A stretch of 20,657 bases of DNA from NCBI GenBank assembly GCA_044339595.1, contig JBIIVF010000030.1:1-20657 (forward strand), given 5' to 3'. How positions within the stretch are numbered: position 1 is the stretch's first letter; each line of letters starts with the position of its first letter. Positions 16,613 to 20,657 of this stretch are shown here, piece by piece. This DNA is from CAZTGZ01 sp044339595 (GTDB lineage Bacteria > Bacteroidota > Bacteroidia > NS11-12g > UBA9320). A model generated the notes under the pieces. It was not told the origin of the DNA, did no database searches, and was given only the letters and a program-made list of their open reading frames with translations. The position numbers and the translations under genes are program-made.

Positions 16613-17683
16613 ATGAAGATTACGGTTGGTGGGATAACTTTTGATCCAGAGGCAGCGAATTCATTTCAGCAACACACCCATCATCTGTTGCGCAAAACTG
16701 CACAATTGGTAACTCAATGGTACAGTCATCAACCGGTCTTTGAACTGACCACCTCCGGAAGCACGGGCGAACCCAAGACAGTGTTTCATCATCGAAAATA
16801 TCTCGAATGGGTGGCCGGTGAAACGCATCGGGTCATGCAACTGGGCGGCGAAGAAAAGGTTTGTTGTTGTTTGCCTCTCGATAAGGCCGGTGGGTTTATG
16901 ATGTTGGTGAGAAGCCTGGTTTTTGACTGGGATATTGAGATCTTAGAACCTGTGGCCAATCCTGCGGATGTTTGGACCCTTCAGCCAACGTTCATTTCAA
17001 TGGTGCCCTATCAGCTGGAGCAGATATTGGCCATGCCGCTTGGAAGCCGTAAACTGGATGAAATTCCGCATATTTTACTGGGGGGGACTTCATTGCCAAC
17101 TTCGTGCATCCAATACTTATCCGACAGGTTATCACCCGGTTATATCGGATACGGCATGACAGAAACTGCCGGACATATTGCCCTAAAAACCATCGGCACT
17201 GATTATGAAACTGACCCGTACGTGCCTTTTCATGGCGTGCAATTCTCTTTAAAAGACGAATTTGTGACGATTGATATCCCTCACTTTGCATTGCGATGGG
17301 TAACCCGCGATATAGGGTTGATTGAGCAAGGGAATTTGTTTTTGACCGGTAGGAGTGAGGAACTGCTAAACAGCGGTGGTCTGAAAATAACCGCAACCGC
17401 TTTGGAGAGCCATTTGGGTCAATTTTTTAAGGGTAAAGTCGGAAGTGCATCGTTCGTAGTTTTTGGAATACCCGATAAAAAATTTGGTCAGGTGATCGGG
17501 GTTGTGTTTGAGGGAAGCAAGCCGGATGTTGCAGATTTAGAAGATTGCAGAGAATATTTAACCCGAATGATGGATCGAAGGCTGATTCCGAATCATTGGT
17601 TCGCGATGGATAAGATTCCGAGAGTGAACATGAAGCCGGATCGAAGGCGATTATCTCAAATTTTCGGTGCAGAGGCTGAGTGA
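16613..17683 (+). CDS. menE: AMP-dependent ligase, probable o-succinylbenzoate-CoA ligase
   Basis: Adenylate-forming enzyme expected to activate o-succinylbenzoate with ATP and CoA in menaquinone synthesis. The 356-residue protein is short for the superfamily but normal for Bacteroidota MenE. Motifs are the P-loop TTSGSTGEPKTV (46-57), the segment KAGGFMMLVRSLVFDWDIEILEP (91-113) typical of this MenE branch, GYGMTET (179-185), TRDIG (Asp233), GRSEELLNSGGLKI (246-259) and the C-terminal PRVNMKPDRR, where Lys341 would be the catalytic lysine. The start is the ATG at 16613, abutting the stop of the upstream gene. No other men genes are in the window, so the MenE assignment rests on the protein pattern. 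Another small acyl-CoA ligase remains possible. Confidence 0.82.
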   Translation: MKITVGGITFDPEAANSFQQHTHHLLRKTAQLVTQWYSHQPVFELTTSGSTGEPKTVFHHRKYLEWVAGETHRVMQLGGEEKVCCCLPLDKAGGFMMLVRSLVFDWDIEILEPVANPADVWTLQPTFISMVPYQLEQILAMPLGSRKLDEIPHILLGGTSLPTSCIQYLSDRLSPGYIGYGMTETAGHIALKTIGTDYETDPYVPFHGVQFSLKDEFVTIDIPHFALRWVTRDIGLIEQGNLFLTGRSEELLNSGGLKITATALESHLGQFFKGKVGSASFVVFGIPDKKFGQVIGVVFEGSKPDVADLEDCREYLTRMMDRRLIPNHWFAMDKIPRVNMKPDRRRLSQIFGAEAE

Positions 17684-17688
17684 TTTGA

Positions 17689-17696
17689 TATTTTTG
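17689..17696 (+). promoter_or_regulatory. Candidate -7 box upstream of trmB
   Basis: TATTTTTG matches TAnnTTTG exactly and ends 7 nt before the trmB ATG. No clean -33 TTTG is present at normal spacing, and the implied transcript would be almost leaderless. It may supplement read-through from menE. Confidence 0.35.
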
Positions 17697-17703
17697 CACT
17701 TTT

Positions 17704-18369
17704 ATGGCCAAACACAAATTAAAACAGTTTTCAGAGTTTGAATCCTTTGAGAATACTTTCAGTTTTGCGGAAGAACAAAAAGGGAAGTGGCATACCTATT
17801 TTGGTAATGAAAATCCAATCGTACTCGAGTTAGCCTGCGGAAAAGGGGAATATACGCTCGGATTGGCTGAGATTTATCCTGAAAAGAATTTTATCGGCGT
17901 TGATATCAAAGGAAACAGGATGTGGCGAGGAGCCAAAACTGCTTTGGAAAACAAATTGAGCAATGTGGCCTTTTTACGAACTCAAATTGAACGAATAGAA
18001 GATTATTTCGCAGCAGGGGAAGTGTCAGAAATCTGGATCACTTTTGCGGATCCGCAACCCCGTGAGAGTAAAGAGAAGAAACGATTAACACATCCCTTGT
18101 TCTTAAATAAATACCGGCGAATTGGCGTTCCGGGTATTCATCTAAATCTCAAAACCGACAGTGATTTACTGTATGCCTTTACGTTGGAAGTAATCGAAAG
18201 TTTGAAATTGGACAAAGAAGTAGATCATCCGAATATCTACCAATGGACAGATCGCCCTGAAGCCTTGAATATTCAAACTTATTATGAAAAGCGCTGGTTG
18301 TTAGAAGGAATTTCGATCAAGTATGTTCGTTTTAATCTTTCGAATCTCCTTACTAAAGAATTAAGCTAA
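17704..18369 (+). CDS. trmB: tRNA (guanine-N7-)-methyltransferase
   Basis: SAM-dependent Rossmann-fold enzyme that forms 7-methylguanosine at position 46 in the variable loop of tRNAs. The 221-residue protein has the SAM motif VLELACGKGEYTLGLA (40-55), the acidic strand end IGVDIKGNRMWRGAK (64-78), the TrmB signature WITFADPQPRESKEKKRL (111-128; many homologues have F-P-D-P-W-P-K), the GIHLNLKTDSDLLY segment (144-157) and the C-terminal TYYEKRWL (192-199). Length is normal and catalytic Asp116 is retained. It lies 20 bp after menE on the same strand, probably as the third gene of that unit. Its TAA overlaps the TAG of the convergent Fic-like gene. Confidence 0.95.
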   Translation: MAKHKLKQFSEFESFENTFSFAEEQKGKWHTYFGNENPIVLELACGKGEYTLGLAEIYPEKNFIGVDIKGNRMWRGAKTALENKLSNVAFLRTQIERIEDYFAAGEVSEIWITFADPQPRESKEKKRLTHPLFLNKYRRIGVPGIHLNLKTDSDLLYAFTLEVIESLKLDKEVDHPNIYQWTDRPEALNIQTYYEKRWLLEGISIKYVRFNLSNLLTKELS

Positions 18370-19154
18370 GAGACGGTTTTGTTTTCAGCAGACTGCTCAA
18401 ATGCATCCGGCAGCATCAGCAGAAACGGGATACATTTCCCCCAAAATAGTGCGTAAAAATTAAAACCCAATGAAAGATTCTGATGATAGGTTGCTAAGTT
18501 TTCAAAATAGTATTTTTCAGAGTTTATGCACCATGCACCTCTTCCGATTTTGGTGGCTAAAAACCATTTTTCGAGAAAGCGTGCTGCAGCATCATTGGCC
18601 ACTGCAAACGGGTTAATTTTTAAAAGCCAAAGGTGGATAACCGAGGCGTAATAAAAAGTTTCTTCTGTTGTTAAATCCTCAGATTTTAGAAATTCAATGT
18701 CGTCAAATAGAATCGAAAATTTCGATTCTACATTCTCAGCTTCCACCGCAACGTACAACGGGATGGTAGCATTTGATTCATCCAGAGGTAGTTTCTCTTC
18801 GCGAAATATGCTTTGATGATTTTCAGAAAGAAGATGCGATGACAGAATCTCAAACGTTTGGAGAAAATTTTGCTTATTCAGTGGATGCTCTAAGGCAAAG
18901 AGGTAGGCATGATATAAATCTTGAACTTCTGATGAAAGCAAAGAGTCTTCTGCAATCGATTCGATGTTCTTCAGTTTTTCTGTAGATTGGAGCTTATCGG
19001 ATTTAAAAGAATAATAAGCCGCATCTTTTAGATATTGTTTCAATGTTTCGGAAGACTTATTCTCATGGTCATGCATCTTGAGAGACACATCATCCCAATT
19101 TGTTTGACAGCCGAGGGAAAAGCTTTCGAGATATTCAGCAGATATTAAATTCAT
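18366..19154 (-). CDS. Fic-domain-like protein with degenerate catalytic motif
   Basis: Probable Fic-fold protein of 262 residues. The region from about 100 to 225 follows the Fic layout: helix with FEILSSHLLSEN, a segment SIFREEKLPL, YVAVEAENVESKFSILFDDIEFL, then the helix-loop-helix HLWLLKINPFAVANDAAARFLEKWFLAT. At 181-192 this reads NPFAVANDAAAR where active Fic enzymes have HPFx(D/E)GN(G/K)RxxR. Phe183, Asn187 and Arg192 are kept. The catalytic His is Asn, the metal-binding acidic residue is Val, the phosphate-binding Gly are Ala and Asp, and the first Arg is Ala. Nucleotidyl transfer should therefore be absent, making it a pseudoenzyme, binding protein or decaying gene. The frame is intact with no stops. 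The N-terminal about 95 residues are helical and unrecognised. It is convergent with trmB (4-nt stop overlap). Start is the ATG at 19154. Confidence 0.68.
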   Translation of the reverse strand: MNLISAEYLESFSLGCQTNWDDVSLKMHDHENKSSETLKQYLKDAAYYSFKSDKLQSTEKLKNIESIAEDSLLSSEVQDLYHAYLFALEHPLNKQNFLQTFEILSSHLLSENHQSIFREEKLPLDESNATIPLYVAVEAENVESKFSILFDDIEFLKSEDLTTEETFYYASVIHLWLLKINPFAVANDAAARFLEKWFLATKIGRGAWCINSEKYYFENLATYHQNLSLGFNFYALFWGKCIPFLLMLPDAFEQSAENKTVS

Positions 19155-19169
19155 GGTATGCTTGTCATG

Positions 19170-19189
19170 CGAAGTTAATAAAAACTTCG
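19170..19189. repeat. Short inverted repeat upstream of the Fic-like gene
   Basis: CGAAGTT (19170-19176) and AACTTCG (19183-19189) form a perfect 7-bp stem with a 6-nt loop, 15 nt upstream of the Fic-like start codon on the minus strand. It could be an operator or a leader hairpin near the ribosome-binding region. No known regulator site is recognised. Confidence 0.45.
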
Positions 19190-19429
19190 ATTAATTGTCG
19201 ATTTAAGTGTATTCATGACACTATTGGTTAATGATATTCCATTGTATTACGATTTTTAGATTGAAGTGAACCGGGTTTCAAAGGATCGCTTTTAGGCAGA
19301 TTTTTTTCTTAAAATGGCATCCATCATGAAGGATGGGGGCGCTTGGTTAATCTTAATCGAAGTACCATTGAAGAACAAAAAATCAATTCTTACTTACCCA
19401 GACAAGATGCTTTTGGGGGTATCCGGGAT

Positions 19430-19451
19430 CAGAAAAAATTACATTTTTCTG
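19430..19451 (-). terminator. Candidate terminator of the symporter gene
   Basis: CAGAAAAA (19430-19437) and TTTTTCTG (19444-19451) form a perfect 8-bp stem with a 6-nt loop, 17 nt after the symporter stop codon on the minus strand. The stem is AT-rich and both arms carry A/T runs, so termination would be moderate at best. Confidence 0.5.
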
Positions 19452-19468
19452 AAACTAACCCAAAAGGC

Positions 19469-20657
19469 TTACTTGCTGATTTTTTCAATGATCAAAGCAG
19501 AGAAGGCAAATCCACACACAATGGTGGATGCAATAAGATTAAACCAGAGATAGGAAACTTTAAATCCAATCACTTCTATGATTGAGGATTCAAAGAAAAA
19601 CAATAGAAGCACTATCGTTTGCGCCAGTAAGGCTCCTATGAATACCAAACCCGAGGAAGACTTGGGTGCAAAAAGCGAGGCCAGGAAAATTCCCAGGACC
19701 GTTCCATAAAAAAGGGATCCGAGCAGATTCACCGCTTCCACCAGATTTTCAAACATATTGGCCATCAGAGCAAATCCTATGGCCAAAATTCCCCATGCGA
19801 GGTTAAGCATCCTGGCTTCAAATAGTCCTTTAGATTCTTTGCTTTTAGATTTGCTTTTTCTGAGTCGTGTCAGGAAATCTACATGCGAGGTGGTAGATAA
19901 GGCGCTCAATTCAGCGCTGGTACTCGACATGGCCGCAGAAAAGATCATGGCCAGCAACAACCCAATTATTCCGGCGGGCAGAAAGTCAAGAATGAAAGTG
20001 ATGAATACAAAGTCGCTGCTCTTTACCTGCGGTTTATATCCATTTGATTTTGCTTGATTCAGGAGGGTGTCTTGGCGTTGTTTATCCACAGACAAAAGCG
20101 ATCGATACAACTTGGCACTGCTGCTGTCTTTATGATCAAGATAATGCTGAAGTGTTTTTTGGGATGAATCGAACAGAAGCGCGTGTTGGGATTGATTTTC
20201 CTTTAAAAATGCCTCGTCCTGATAGGCCATGAGCTGTTTGTCGAAGCTTTCAGGGGGCTTGTGAAATTGATAGAATGCGAAGAGCAACACGCCGGTGAAC
20301 AGGATAAAATACTGCATAGGGATTTTTAATACAGCGTTAAAAAACAAGCCGGTACGGATTTCTTTCAGACTTTTACCGCTGAGATATCGTTGCACCTGAC
20401 TTTGATCGGTTCCGAAATAAGAAAGCATGAGAAAAGTTCCTCCAATGATGCCGCTCCAGACATTATAACGTTCATTGAGGTTGAACGTGGTGTCGATAGA
20501 TGTCCATCTGCCGGTAACTTTGGCGATGTCTATAATTTCAGGAATTCCAACATAAGGTTGCAACATATAAATCATGGCACCAAATGCCACAAAGATGCCC
20601 ACAAAAATGACGGCCATCTGTTGCATGTGGGTTTGGGTTACGGCTTTGTCTCCACCC
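19469..20657 (-). CDS. Sodium:solute symporter (SSS/SLC5 family), 5' end beyond window
   Basis: C-terminal part (about 396 codons) of an inner-membrane sodium-coupled transporter. The frame is open to the right edge, and the codons before the first internal Met read GGDKAVTQTHMQQM, matching the usual SSS GG-x-KAV-x-TD-x-Q region, so the true start lies outside. Typical segments include WSGIIGGTFLMLSYFGTDQSQVQRYLSGKS, FLPAGIIGLLLAMIFSAAMSSTSAELSALSTT (the SSS signature with the Na2-site serine cluster) and several later membrane helices. A hydrophilic insertion of about 85 residues (HKPPESF to PQVKSSD) sits between two helices, as is common in Bacteroidota members. The solute cannot be told from sequence; sugars, sialic acid, amino acids or iodide-like anions are all transported within the family. 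It ends with TAA at 19469, followed by a hairpin. Confidence 0.9.
   Translation of the reverse strand, partial: GGDKAVTQTHMQQMAVIFVGIFVAFGAMIYMLQPYVGIPEIIDIAKVTGRWTSIDTTFNLNERYNVWSGIIGGTFLMLSYFGTDQSQVQRYLSGKSLKEIRTGLFFNAVLKIPMQYFILFTGVLLFAFYQFHKPPESFDKQLMAYQDEAFLKENQSQHALLFDSSQKTLQHYLDHKDSSSAKLYRSLLSVDKQRQDTLLNQAKSNGYKPQVKSSDFVFITFILDFLPAGIIGLLLAMIFSAAMSSTSAELSALSTTSHVDFLTRLRKSKSKSKESKGLFEARMLNLAWGILAIGFALMANMFENLVEAVNLLGSLFYGTVLGIFLASLFAPKSSSGLVFIGALLAQTIVLLLFFFESSIIEVIGFKVSYLWFNLIASTIVCGFAFSALIIEKISK

Larger units (their letters stand above)
19155..19468. other. Intergenic region without a credible gene
   Basis: These 314 bp separate two minus-strand genes. I see two hairpins (annotated separately) and no tRNA, small-RNA signature or clear TAnnTTTG promoter on the minus strand. 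Two overlapping plus-strand frames of about 80 codons from 19314 and 19343 run into the antisense of the symporter gene and have no recognisable protein pattern. Confidence 0.6.

Noticed and set aside
19314..19585. Two overlapping plus-strand reading frames of 79 and 80 codons
   Set aside because: They overlap each other, run antisense into the symporter gene, show no known protein pattern and have no promoter signal.
1..20657. Hidden CRISPR array, prophage, integron or defence island
   Set aside because: No regularly spaced direct repeats apart from the 18-bp transposase repeats, no integrase, cas, phage structural or restriction genes were seen; nearly all of the window is accounted for by recognisable chromosomal genes.

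Overview
The window looks like chromosomal DNA of a member of the Bacteroidota, probably uncultured. Four things point there. A secreted protein ends in a type IX secretion (T9SS) sorting domain. Several genes carry the phylum-specific promoter pattern (TTTG about 19-20 nt before TAnnTTTG). Shine-Dalgarno sequences are scarce. The SurA-type PPIase/MoxR gene set and the MenE variant are also typical. Base composition is moderate and even, and nothing suggests a large horizontally acquired island. The one mobile-element trace is a small truncated REP-associated transposase.

Layout. 1-1974 (-): 5' two thirds of sucA, the 2-oxoglutarate dehydrogenase E1, running off the left edge. 2102-5193 (-): a large T9SS cargo protein with five Ig-like repeats, followed by a hairpin terminator. 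5247-6140 (-): a PPK2-type polyphosphate kinase. 6264-7676 (+): a beta-CASP metallo-beta-lactamase RNase-like protein. 7688-7999 (-): a truncated RAYT whose 3' end is built from three 18-bp palindromic repeats. 8274-9539 (+): icd, behind a consensus promoter. 9654-15210 (-): a probable five-gene operon in transcription order: two-parvulin PPIase, SurA-N-like lipoprotein without a parvulin domain, SurA-like PPIase, MoxR ATPase, small DMT/DUF486 membrane protein. 15356-18369 (+): Tat-exported class V aminotransferase-like protein, MenE-like ligase, TrmB. 18366-19154 (-): a Fic-fold protein with a ruined catalytic motif. 19469-20657 (-): a sodium:solute symporter cut by the right edge.

How the genes fit together. 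sucA and icd are neighbouring TCA-cycle steps and both have near-consensus promoters, but they are separate units 6 kb apart. The PPIase cluster is an envelope protein-folding operon: overlapping genes, and two successive TTG starts, suggest tight translational coupling. MenE points to menaquinone synthesis and TrmB to tRNA modification.

Most of the window is ordinary housekeeping DNA. I see no CRISPR array, tRNA, rRNA, prophage or clear novel defence system. The points most worth a second look are the apparent Fic pseudoenzyme, the RAYT with in-frame palindromes, and the coupled chaperone/MoxR operon.
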